Shown: in pieces, positions 1 through 8,983 of the stretch | Numbering within the stretch: the first letter of the stretch is position 1 | Layout of the letters: the number at the start of each line of letters is the position of its first letter | Assembly (NCBI GenBank): GCA_946482585.1 | Contig: CAMLSI010000203.1 | Coordinates: forward strand, 1 to 8,983 | Source: an uncultured Lysobacteraceae bacterium | GTDB taxonomy: Bacteria > Pseudomonadota > Gammaproteobacteria > Xanthomonadales > Rhodanobacteraceae | Length of the DNA stretch: 8,983 bases | Direction: 5' to 3' | Position numbers and translations under genes: made by a program | Notes under the pieces: generated by a model | What the model was told of the DNA's origin: nothing | Database searches by the model: none | The model's input: only the letters and a program-made list of their open reading frames with translations

Positions 1-996
<996 letters not shown>

Positions 997-1181
997 GTCC
1001 GCATGTTGCAGGACTTGCGGAGAGGCGGCGGCCGATCGACGCTAGTCGCGCGTTCGCGCGGCGGACGACCGCCGGCAGTTGACCGGCGATCGGCCAATGC
1101 CGACAGTGACCGGGCGTCGTCGCCGTCGCCGCGCTGCGGCAATGCGGAGACGTCGATCGGCAACGATTTCCGGGGGGCTGG
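997..1181. promoter_or_regulatory. Intergenic region with hairpins, weak promoter candidate and repeated CGATCGGC motifs
   Basis: I see no credible gene here. After the pip stop there is a 6-bp inverted repeat (TCCGCA 998-1003 / TGCGGA 1016-1021). It is followed by a tighter hairpin at 1045-1062 (GTCGCGC, loop GTTC, GCGCGGC). Neither has a T-run, so terminator function is only possible. GCCGG/CCGGC arms at 1071-1075 and 1083-1087 flank TTGACC (1079-1084), a -35-like hexamer. The best -10 at 17 bases spacing, GACAGT at 1102-1107, is poor. CGATCGGC occurs three times, at 1031-1038 (inverted), 1087-1094 and 1154-1161. The outer two extend to an 11-bp perfect inverted repeat (1031-1041 / 1151-1161). 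This could be an operator region for the downstream regulator, which is inferred. Confidence 0.35.
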
Positions 1182-3395
1182 GTGAGTTCCAACGTTCGCG
1201 TGCTGCGACCACAGGACCAGACACGATTCGCGCGCCTCGGCGACTGGTTCGTCGACCTGGCCAGCAATCGCCTGTTGCGCGGTGATCGCGAACTGCGTCC
1301 GACGCCCAAGGCGATGGCCGTGCTGCGTCAGCTCATGCTCGCGAACGGCGCGCCGCAGACACGCACGGAACTGCTCGATACGGTCTGGCGCGATGCGTTT
1401 CCGACCGACGACGTGCTCACGCACGCGATCACCGAACTGCGCCGCGCGATCGAAGACGATCCGAAATTGCCGCGGCACATCGAGACGATTCCCAAGGTCG
1501 GCTATCGGCTCGTGACCGCCGTCGAGTGGCTGGAGCAATTGCCCGGCGCGAGCGGCGCCGATGCGACGCAGGACGCCGGCGCCCTGCAGGCGTTCGTCGA
1601 CGGCGATCCGCCGAAGCGGCCGCAAGGGCTCTGGATCGTCGGCGGCGCGATCGTACTGCTCTGTGCGCTGCTCTCCGCATTCGGCCGCGCACCGCCGCCG
1701 TCGCGTGTGGATCTGCGCAATCCGCTGTTCGCGCAGAGCGGCTTTCCGACACGCCCGGTCACGGCGGAGTCCGACAGCGAAACCTTCCCCAGCATTTCGC
1801 CGGACGGCACCTCGGTCGCGTATACCGCACGCTATCCCGGCGACGAAGGGCCGCACATCTATCTGCGCGGGCTGTCCGGCTCTCCGCCGATCCGGCTCAG
1901 CCGCAGCGAGGCGAGCGAGGAAACCTATCCGGTGTGGTCGCCAGACGGTACGCAGATCGCTTTCATCCGCATGCGCGGCGACGAATGCCGCATCGTCGTG
2001 GTCGCCGCGCTCGGCGGCCGCGAGCGCGAAGCGGCGAGCTGCGAACCGCACTTCATCGACTACTTCGACTGGACGCGCGACGGGCGCTCGCTCTTGATCT
2101 CGCGCTATCGGCAATTGCCCGAACGCGACGGCAAGGCGCGCGCCGAGACCGCGAAAAGCCTGCATGTGCTCGCGCTCGAAGACGGGCAGGTGACGCCGCT
2201 CGACTATCAGCGCGATGCCGGACAGCCCGACATACAGCCGCGCGCGTCGCCCGACGGCGCGCGCATCGCCTTCCGGCGTGGCGCCGTGCCGTACAGCGAC
2301 ATCTTCGTCGTCGCCGCGGGCGGCGGCGCCGCGCGTCAGCTCACGCGGCTGCGCGCGCGGATCCGCGGCTACGACTGGCTGCCGGACAATCGGCACATCC
2401 TGCTCTCGTCCGATCACGGCGGCACGCAGAGCCTCTATCTGCTCGATACCGAATCCGGCGATCTCGCGAATCTCGGCATTCCCGGCGGCAGCTATCCCGC
2501 GGTGAGTCGCGGCCGCGGACTCGCCGTGTTCCAGCAGGACAATGCCGACGTCAACCTGCAGAGCTTCCGCTTCGACGCCGCGGCCGACGCGGCGGGCGAG
2601 GGCATCGCTTCCTCGACGCGCAGCGAATCCTGGCCGGCCTTCGCGCCGAACGACGATCGCCTCGTGTTCGTGTCCAACCGCGGCGGCGATTCGCAGCTGT
2701 GGCTGTCCGAGCCCGGCGCGCGCACGTCGTACCAGATCACGCACCACCGCAACGTGGAGCTCAGCGCGCCGAACTGGTCGCCCAACGGGCGCCGCGTGCT
2801 CTACGTCGCGCGCGGCAACGGCCAGAGTCGGCTGTATTCGGTCGAGGTCGATTCGGGACAGACGAGGCTCGAGAGCGACGAAGGCGACAACGTGCGCTAT
2901 GGCAGTTATTCCTGGGACGGCCACAGCATCTTCTACGTTTCCGATCGCGACGGTGCGTGGCACATCTGGCAGCGCGATCTCGCCAAGCGCACGAGCCGGC
3001 GCCTGTCGGACTCGTCCGCTTACAGTGTCAGCGACGGCGCCGGAAATGGAAAACTGTACTTCGCCAACATGGGCGAGGGCGGTCTCTATTCGATCGACCT
3101 CGCGACCGGCGTCGAGGAACGCGTCAGCAGCAACGTGCAGTTCTGGAACATGAGCGCCTGGCGCGTCGATCCGACCGGCCTCTATTACCTGTACAGCGGC
3201 GAAGACATGAAGCCGCAACTGTTTGTGCAGCCCTGGGACGGCAGTCCGCCGCGCCTGCTGCGCAAGGTCGAATGGGCGCTTCCGGAAGGCGGTCTCGCGC
3301 TCGATCGCGCCGCGACGCGCGCCGTGCTGCCCATCGTCGCGCGCGACGATACCGACGTGATGCTGCTCGATCTCGGCGCGATCGTCGGTCCGTAG
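1182..3395 (+). CDS. Membrane-anchored CadC-type winged-helix regulator with PD40/TolB-like beta-propeller
   Basis: This 737-residue protein is a predicted ToxR/CadC-class one-component transcription factor that binds DNA from the inner membrane and senses with its extracytoplasmic part. Seen: an OmpR-type winged helix at about residues 18-113, with recognition-helix region 77-91 and wing motif IPKVGYRL at 103-110; a linker; one hydrophobic segment at about 150-168 (WIVGGAIVLLCALLSAF); then PD40-type repeats to the C terminus. Repeat cores include ISPDGT (205), WSPDGT (252), WTRDGR (297), ASPDGA (355), WLPDNR (399), FAPNDD (487), WSPNGR (532) and WDGHS (578), enough for a six- to eight-bladed propeller. 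No catalytic hydrolase domain follows, so it is not a DPP-type peptidase. The GTG start is chosen because GGGGGG at 1172-1177 precedes it and the winged helix begins soon after. The target genes and ligand are unknown. The architecture is familiar from Xanthomonadales genomes. Confidence 0.9.
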   Translation: MSSNVRVLRPQDQTRFARLGDWFVDLASNRLLRGDRELRPTPKAMAVLRQLMLANGAPQTRTELLDTVWRDAFPTDDVLTHAITELRRAIEDDPKLPRHIETIPKVGYRLVTAVEWLEQLPGASGADATQDAGALQAFVDGDPPKRPQGLWIVGGAIVLLCALLSAFGRAPPPSRVDLRNPLFAQSGFPTRPVTAESDSETFPSISPDGTSVAYTARYPGDEGPHIYLRGLSGSPPIRLSRSEASEETYPVWSPDGTQIAFIRMRGDECRIVVVAALGGREREAASCEPHFIDYFDWTRDGRSLLISRYRQLPERDGKARAETAKSLHVLALEDGQVTPLDYQRDAGQPDIQPRASPDGARIAFRRGAVPYSDIFVVAAGGGAARQLTRLRARIRGYDWLPDNRHILLSSDHGGTQSLYLLDTESGDLANLGIPGGSYPAVSRGRGLAVFQQDNADVNLQSFRFDAAADAAGEGIASSTRSESWPAFAPNDDRLVFVSNRGGDSQLWLSEPGARTSYQITHHRNVELSAPNWSPNGRRVLYVARGNGQSRLYSVEVDSGQTRLESDEGDNVRYGSYSWDGHSIFYVSDRDGAWHIWQRDLAKRTSRRLSDSSAYSVSDGAGNGKLYFANMGEGGLYSIDLATGVEERVSSNVQFWNMSAWRVDPTGLYYLYSGEDMKPQLFVQPWDGSPPRLLRKVEWALPEGGLALDRAATRAVLPIVARDDTDVMLLDLGAIVGP

Positions 3396-3400
3396 CGCCC

Positions 3401-3492
3401 GGAACAGCGTGTTCCCGCGACCGGCCGCGCCGTGCAGCCGCACGGAAACCGTTCGCGCCGCGCCTGCCTTCAGGCCTGGCGCTTCAAGCGCC
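3401..3492. terminator. Convergent intergenic hairpin cluster, possible bidirectional terminator
   Basis: The 88-base gap between two convergent genes, plus the last codons of the minus-strand gene, holds four short inverted repeats. They are GGAACA-GCG-TGTTCC (3401-3415), CCGTGC-AGCC-GCACGG (3430-3445), GCCTG-CCTT-CAGGC (3462-3475) and GGCGC-TTCAA-GCGCC (3478-3492). The last overlaps the stop codon of the response-regulator gene. None is followed by a clear T-run on either strand, so they are not textbook intrinsic terminators. Position between converging genes and the density of stems make a role in ending transcription from both sides likely but unproven. Confidence 0.4.
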
Positions 3493-4206
3493 GCGACTCT
3501 CGCCGGTTTCCAGTTTGTACCCGACGCCATACACCGAGGACAGCGGATCGTCGCCGCCGCTGGAATCGGCAATTTTCTTGCGCAGGTTCTTGATGTGACT
3601 GTCGACGGTGCGGTCGCTGACGACGCGGTCGTCGGCGTAGATGGCGTCGAGCAGCTGGGCGCGGGAGAGTACGCGGCCGGGGCGCTGGCCCAGTGCCTGG
3701 AGCAGCCGGAATTCGACCGGCGTGAGGTCGAGGGCGATGCCTTTCCAGTGCGCCTGGAAGCGCGTTTCATCGAGACTGAGTACGCCGCTCGGCGGCGTCT
3801 CGCGCCAGTCGACGGCGCGGCGGAGCAGGGCACGGACGCGCGCGAGCACTTCGCGCGGTCGGAAGGGCTTGCAGATGTAGTCGTCGGCACCGATCTCGAG
3901 CCCCTGCAGGCGATCCATTTCGTCGACGCGGGCGGTGATCATGATCAGCGGCACGCTGGAGAAGGCACGGATGTCGCGGCAGATGCCCAGACCGTCCTGG
4001 TCGGGCAGGTTCAGATCGAGCAGGACGACGGCCGGCGCATTGCGGCGTACCCAGTCGACGACGCCGCCGCCTTCGGCGAGCACGCTGACGTCGTAGCCTT
4101 CCGCCCCGACGGTTTCGGCGAGCAGCGTCGCCAGACTCGATTCGTCCTCGACGATCAGCACTCGACGCGACGTTTCGCGGTCGCTGGTTCCTGCCGCGGC
4201 TTTCAC
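3484..4206 (-). CDS. baeR: BaeR-like OmpR/PhoB-family response regulator
   Basis: This 240-residue two-component response regulator is a predicted phosphorylation-dependent transcription factor. The receiver domain (about 15-130) has the acidic pair Glu20/Asp21, phospho-acceptor Asp64 in VLLDLNLP, Thr91 and Lys113 in ICKPF. The winged-helix effector (about 140-235) has LTPVEFRLL (161-169), the recognition-helix stretch DRTVDSHIKNLRKK (198-211) and the wing VYGVGYKL (225-232). From memory, GADDYICKP, the RFQ-W-G segment before LDLTP, and SDRTVDSHIKNLRKK closely match E. coli BaeR, which is also 240 aa and controls envelope-stress and efflux genes. An open frame extends upstream to ATG at 4260, but the GTG at 4206 is preferred: a full AAGGAGG lies 8 bases before it and the family length fits. 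No BaeS-type sensor is adjacent in the window, so the partner is unknown. The regulon here cannot be assumed to match that of E. coli. Confidence 0.88.
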   Translation of the reverse strand: MKAAAGTSDRETSRRVLIVEDESSLATLLAETVGAEGYDVSVLAEGGGVVDWVRRNAPAVVLLDLNLPDQDGLGICRDIRAFSSVPLIMITARVDEMDRLQGLEIGADDYICKPFRPREVLARVRALLRRAVDWRETPPSGVLSLDETRFQAHWKGIALDLTPVEFRLLQALGQRPGRVLSRAQLLDAIYADDRVVSDRTVDSHIKNLRKKIADSSGGDDPLSSVYGVGYKLETGESRGA

Positions 4207-4214
4207 CGTGATGC

Positions 4215-4221
4215 CCTCCTT
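4215..4221 (-). promoter_or_regulatory. Perfect Shine-Dalgarno (AAGGAGG) deciding the GTG start of the BaeR-like gene
   Basis: Read on the minus strand, AAGGAGG is followed by 8 bases and then GTG at 4206-4204. This consensus spacing overrides the upstream ATG codons at 4260 and 4248, which have no comparable site and would give a longer protein with an unrelated N-terminal tail. Confidence 0.85.
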
Positions 4222-4349
4222 AGTTGCTCCACGATTGTCACCCACCATCCTCGATGACACGATGCCACGCAGCCCGCCGTCGCTGCCAGACCGGATCCAT
4301 GCCTGATCGTCCGACGCCAGAAATCCCCAGGTCCCGCGCGTCCTGCACG
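4222..4349. promoter_or_regulatory. Divergent promoter region between BaeR-like gene and YfiR-like operon
   Basis: This segment separates two divergently transcribed genes and must contain the start signals for both unless the operon promoter lies further upstream. For the plus strand, TTGTCA at 4235-4240 matches the sigma70 -35 box at 5 of 6 bases, and CACGAT at 4258-4263 is a weak -10 at 17 bases spacing. For the minus strand, GACAAT (complement of 4234-4239) is a fair -10 with no good -35. TGTCA (4236-4240) and TGACA (4255-4259) form a short inverted repeat across the plus-strand spacer, a possible regulator site. Alternative in-frame starts for the YfiR-like gene (ATG at 4254 and 4299) lie inside this segment. 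Confidence 0.35.
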
Positions 4350-4946
4350 ATGCAGCGGCTCGGCTGGCGCGAACTGGTGCGAAATCTGTCGGTGCAGGCG
4401 GCGTCGTGGCTGGTCGTGGTCGGACTGGCCTGCGCGACGGTATCCGTCAATGCCGACACTACGGACGAGCGCCGGGTGCGCGCCGGCGCGCGTCTTTTTC
4501 GCTCTCTGCTCGCCGCGCACACTGGGCTCGAAGACCGGGCGGCCGACGGACGCTTGCGCGTACTGATCTTTTCCACGGACGCGCGCAGTGCTGCCGAGGT
4601 GGGCGATCTGGTCGCGCCCCCGACGTCTCCGGAGTCGGCGAGGATCCGCGATCTGCCGATCGAGATGGTGACCAGCGGGACGTTGCCGACCGACAAGGCT
4701 CCGCTGCCGGCGGCGGTATTTCTGGCGACTCGGCTGTCGTCGGCCGAGGTCGACGGCCTGGTCCGCTGGAGCATCGCCCATCGCGTGATCGTCTATTCGC
4801 CGTTCGAGGGCGACGTCGAGCGTGGTATCCCGGCAGGGCTCGCGGTCGAGGCCAAGGTCCAGCCGTTCCTGAATCTCACGACGCTCGAGGCGGCAGGCAT
4901 CGTGCTGAAGCCGTTCTTCGTCCAGGTGGCCAAGGTGCATCGATGA
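4350..4946 (+). CDS. YfiR-like (DUF4154-type) secreted periplasmic protein
   Basis: This predicted 198-residue exported protein likely acts in the periplasm on the sensor domain of the kinase encoded next. Seen: a Sec signal peptide at residues 1-35 (basic start, hydrophobic core around SWLVVVGLACA, cleavage after VNA), then a small alpha/beta domain to the C terminus. The C-terminal pattern RVIVYSPFEGDVERG followed by LNLTTLEAAGIVLKPFF resembles the end of YfiR-type domains, where a helix with N-L-x-A-A-x-x-x-G-(I/L) is typical. YfiR itself represses the diguanylate cyclase YfiN from the periplasm. The mature part has no cysteine, so the disulfides of Pseudomonas YfiR cannot form. The start is uncertain: ATG at 4350 gives a standard signal peptide, whereas 4299 or 4224 would give a long basic leader, and none has a strong ribosome site. 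The stop overlaps the kinase start (ATGA, 4943-4946), implying coupled translation. Family assignment is by pattern memory, moderately sure. Confidence 0.78.
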   Translation: MQRLGWRELVRNLSVQAASWLVVVGLACATVSVNADTTDERRVRAGARLFRSLLAAHTGLEDRAADGRLRVLIFSTDARSAAEVGDLVAPPTSPESARIRDLPIEMVTSGTLPTDKAPLPAAVFLATRLSSAEVDGLVRWSIAHRVIVYSPFEGDVERGIPAGLAVEAKVQPFLNLTTLEAAGIVLKPFFVQVAKVHR

Positions 4947-7900
4947 GCGCCGTGTCGACCCGAAGCACGACACGCCGGATTCCGGTGACGATAGCGCTGG
5001 CCTTCGTCGTGCTCGCGGTGATCCTGGAAAGCGCCCTCGTGGTTTACTGGAATGTGCTGCTGCAGCCGCGCCTGCACGAGGCTGCGGCGGAGCAGGCGCA
5101 GGTGCTGGCTCAGTCGCAGGCGGTGTTGTTGTCCGATGCGCTGTCGCGCGGCGATCCGGCGGAACGGTCGCGTCGACTGAGCGAAGCCCTGGACCAGGTG
5201 CTGCTCCTGCGCGACGGGCAGAGCAACGAACGGTTCTTCGTCGGGATCGGGCTCGAGCTGGACTACGACGCGACCGATGCGCCCCGCGGCAGTCTCGACC
5301 GGCCGCTGGAAGGGGCCGTGGCCGATGCGTTCCGGGCCGACGTGGCGCTGTACCACTCGGATACGGCGGAGCTTCTCGGCGTGGCTCATTTCGCGGTCAG
5401 CCCGGCGCTGTTCCGGGCGTTTACCGCGGATGTCCGGCGGCAGCTGTATGCGCAGGGCGTGTTCGTCGCGCTGCTGCTGGCCGGACTGGGAACCGCGCTC
5501 GCCTGGGTGACGGCGACGCTCGAACGCCAGCGCGAACGCAGCCGGCAGGCGGAACAGGCGCTGGCCGAGCACGAGCTGAAGTTCGGCCGACTCGTCGATC
5601 AGCTCGACAGCTATTTCGTGTACGGGCGCGATGCGAACGGGCGGCTCACGTCGGTCAGCGACTCGGTGCGGCGCGTGCTCGGTTTCGCGCCGCAGGACTA
5701 TCGCGAGCGGGAAGAGGAACTGCTGACGTCCGCACCGCTCAATCGTGCCGCGTGGGACCGGTTCGAAGCAGGAGCGGCGCGACTGGCGCGCAACTACGAA
5801 ATCGAGGTGCGCGATGCGGTCGGTGCCGTGCATCGCATCGAGCTTTCGGAAGTGCCTCTGCACGACGAGCGCGGCGAGTTCCTGGGCTCCGACGGCATTG
5901 CGCGCGATGTCACCGCGCAGCGGCAGTTCGAAAAGGAACTCGGCGAGGCCAGGGATCAGGCGGAATCCGCCAACCGCGCGAAGAGCCAGTTCCTGGCCAA
6001 CATGAGCCATGAGATCCGCACGCCGATGAACGCGGTGATCGGCATGGCGACGCTGCTCGGCAAGACGGTGCTCGATCCGCGCCAGCGCGGCCTGCTCGGT
6101 CAGTTGCAGTCTTCCGCGCGCCTGCTGCTGGGCATCATCGACGACGTGCTGGACCTGTCGCGCATCGAGGCCGGGCGTCTCGATCTCGCGCGCGAAGCCT
6201 TCGACCTCGATCAGGTCGTGACAGATCTGTCTGCCCTGGTCGGCGAGCGCGCGCGCGAGAAACATCTCGAAGTGCTCTTCGCGATCGAGCCGGACGTGCC
6301 GCGTTCGCTGCTCGGCGACTCGCTGCGCCTGCAGCAGGTGCTGATCAACCTGGTGACCAACGCGGTCAAGTTCACGCCGCGCGGCGAAGTGCTGGTCGAG
6401 ATCGGCTGCCGGCCGGCGCACGCGTTGAACCAGATCCTGCTGCGCTGCGCGGTACGCGACAGCGGGCCCGGGATTTCGCGGGAGGATCTCGCGCGCCTGT
6501 TCCAGCCGTTTTCCCAGGTGGATGCGTCCGACACGCGACGCCACGGCGGAGCGGGCCTGGGCCTGGCCATCTGCAAGCGTCTGGTCGAGCTGATGGACGG
6601 CCGCATGGGCTGCGACAGCGAGCGCGGTCGCGGCAGCACGTTCTGGTTCGAGGTTCCGTTGGCGATCGGGAGCGCGCCGGCGTCGGCGGAGGGGCCGGTG
6701 GCCGGACTGCGCGCGCTGGTCGTGGACGACAACGCGACGACGCGCGAAGTCTTCGGAACCATGCTCGAATCGCTGCGCTTCGAGGTTTCCCTCGCGGAAT
6801 CGGCCGAAACCGCATTGGCGCGCATGAGCAGCGCGCAGCCGCCGTTCGACCTCCTGCTGCTGGACTGGAAATTGCCGGGCATGGACGGTTTGGCGGCGCT
6901 TGCCGAGTTGACCCGGCGCGGCCTGCGACGGCCCGGCGTGGTCATGGCCACCGCATACGGCGATACCGCGCTGATGCAGGCGGCGGAGCGTGCCGGCGTG
7001 GACGTGTTCCTGCACAAGCCGATCAGCCCGTCGACCCTGCACGATGCCGCCCTGCAGGCACTCGGCGCCACGCGCGGACTGCGCATGGGGGCGGCCGGCG
7101 CGGCACCGGGGTCGAGTTACCGATTTCCACAAGGAGGCAAAGTGTTGCTGGTCGAGGACAATCCCATCAATCGCCAGGTGGCGCAGGAGCTGCTGCGCGA
7201 TGCGGGTCTCGCGGTCGATTGCGCGGGCAACGGGCTGGAGGCTCTGCAGCGCCTGGAGCTGACGCCGTACGACGTGGTTCTGATGGACGTCCAGATGCCC
7301 GAAATGGACGGCATGGAGGCGACGCGCCGGCTCAAGCGCGATCCGCGCCTGGCGAGGATTCCGGTGATCGCCTTGACGGCGCACGCCTTGGCCAGCGACC
7401 GGAAGCGCTTCCTCGACGCAGGCATGGACGACTACTTGTCCAAGCCGATCGAGGAGTCGCGCCTGCTGCGTACGCTGGCGCGCTGGCTGCCGCATGAAAT
7501 GCACGACGAGATGCCGGACCGGCGCCCCGCATTCGAGGTGTCGACCGCCGAGGCAGTGGCCGGTGTCGATCTCGCGGCGGCGCTGGAGCGCGTCAACGGC
7601 AAGCGCGATCTGCTCTGGCGGCTGTTGGCGGATTTCCGCAGCCGGCACGCCGACGCTGCCGAGCGCATCGGCGCGGCGCTGGCCGAGGGCAATGGCGTCA
7701 TGGCGCAGGATCTCGCGCACACCGTGAAGGGCGCGGCGGCGACCCTGTGCGCGCAGCGCATTGCCGCGGCGGCGACAGCGCTCGAAGCCGCCTTGCGCCA
7801 GGCCGCGCCGGTCGACGGATTGTTGAGCGAGCTCGCGATGGGGCTCGAGGAGCTGGCTTCGGCGGATCTGCCGCAACCGACGCCTGCCGCGGAACCGGCA

Positions 7901-8118
7901 TCCGCGCCGTGCGCAGACAGCGACGGCCTTTGGCTGCAACTGGTCGCGGAACTCGAAGGCGGCAGCCTGGATGCCGCGACGACGCTGGCGCGGCTGCAGC
8001 AGGGAAGCGACGAACGAGGCCGCGCGCATTTCGCCGCGTTGCAGGAAGCCGTCGACCAATTGGACTACGCCGCGGCGCTGCGCTGGTGTCGAACGCTCGC
8101 CCCGGCGGGGAACGTGTC

Positions 8119-8122
<4 letters not shown>
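4943..8122 (+). CDS. Hybrid sensor histidine kinase (2 TM, PAS, HisKA-HATPase, two receivers, HPt)
   Basis: This 1059-residue inner-membrane phosphorelay kinase has TM1 at about 14-37, a periplasmic sensor region 38-170 of no family I can name, TM2 at about 172-190, a basic coiled-coil linker 191-212, and a PAS domain about 213-325. HisKA follows with His356 in SHEIRTPMN, then HATPase with Asn473 (N box), DSGPGIS (506-512) and GGAGLGLAI (535-543). Receiver 1 has Asp595/Asp596, Asp641, Thr670 and Lys692. Receiver 2 has Glu738/Asp739, Asp782, Thr812 and Lys834. The HPt domain (about 875-970) has His926 in AHTVKG, followed by a helical tail 995-1059. All catalytic residues are present, and there is no HAMP. 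The ATG overlaps the YfiR-like stop, with AAGGTG 5 bases before it. The stop overlaps the next start (ATGA at 8119-8122). The likely output is the receiver-GGDEF protein encoded next. An upstream extension of this frame within the YfiR-like gene is a shadow. Confidence 0.95.
7131..7144 (+). promoter_or_regulatory. Possible internal ribosome binding site and GTG start for a REC2-HPt protein
   Basis: Inside the kinase gene, AAGGAGG (7131-7137) is followed after 4 bases by GTG (7142-7144), which is in the kinase frame at codon 734. That codon is the first hydrophobic residue of receiver 2 (KVLLVEDN). Initiation here would yield a 326-residue protein made of receiver 2, HPt and tail. The spacing is shorter than ideal. 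Use in the cell is unproven. Confidence 0.35.

Positions 8123-8983
<861 letters not shown>

Noticed and set aside
1110..1140. CGT/CGC trinucleotide run resembling a short tandem repeat
   Set aside because: It is imperfect, only about seven units long, and ordinary for DNA this GC-rich. I see no evidence of a variable repeat.
1526..3598. 690-codon plus-strand frame overlapping the CadC-PD40 gene
   Set aside because: It is an out-of-frame shadow with an Arg-rich low-complexity product. The overlapping frame has clear winged-helix, TM and PD40 features.
4369..4440. Lipoprotein signal (Cys28 of the YfiR-like protein in GLAC)
   Set aside because: Position -3 relative to the cysteine is Gly, not Leu/Val/Ile, and a good signal peptidase I site (VNA) follows. 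A cleaved periplasmic protein fits better.
4406..4942. Upstream extension of the kinase frame to 4406
   Set aside because: The extension overlaps the YfiR-like gene and is low-complexity. The ATG at 4943 has a ribosome site and is followed directly by a normal TM1.
4793..8059. 1088-codon open frame on the minus strand opposite the hybrid kinase
   Set aside because: It mirrors the codon bias of the kinase gene, shows no domain motifs, and the sense strand encodes every expected kinase, receiver and HPt residue.

Overview
The window is a uniformly GC-rich (roughly two-thirds G+C by eye) stretch of bacterial chromosome with tightly packed genes. I see no sign of mobile elements, RNA genes or CRISPR. 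The gene families (a Xanthomonas/Serratia-type proline iminopeptidase, a membrane-anchored CadC-type regulator with PD40 propeller repeats, a close BaeR relative, and a YfiR-like/hybrid kinase/GGDEF operon) fit a gammaproteobacterium, most likely of the Xanthomonadales/Lysobacterales. The order-level call is inference from gene content.

Layout: (1) 34-996 (+), proline iminopeptidase. (2) 997-1181, a 185-base gap rich in hairpins and CGATCGGC motifs. (3) 1182-3395 (+), a one-pass membrane protein with an N-terminal CadC/OmpR-type winged helix and a C-terminal PD40 beta-propeller that is probably periplasmic. (4) 3396-3483, a convergent gap with several GC-rich hairpins. (5) 3484-4206 (-), a BaeR-like response regulator starting at GTG behind a perfect Shine-Dalgarno. 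(6) 4207-4349, a divergent regulatory region. (7) 4350-8983 (+), a translationally coupled three-gene operon: a secreted YfiR-like protein (4350-4946), a hybrid histidine kinase with PAS, HisKA, HATPase, two receivers and an HPt domain (4943-8122), and a receiver-GGDEF diguanylate cyclase (8119 to the window edge, truncated at its last residues). Both junctions are ATGA overlaps.

The operon reads as one signalling path. A periplasmic YfiR-like protein probably modulates the two-TM kinase. The kinase passes phosphate His356 -> Asp641/Asp782 -> His926, and the HPt domain would then phosphorylate Asp54 of the GGDEF response regulator to make c-di-GMP. The divergent BaeR-like regulator has no BaeS-type kinase beside it in the window and could be a second output, but that is speculation. 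The most unusual local signal is a consensus AAGGAGG followed by an in-frame GTG inside the kinase gene, exactly at the start of the second receiver domain. It could produce a separate REC2-HPt protein.
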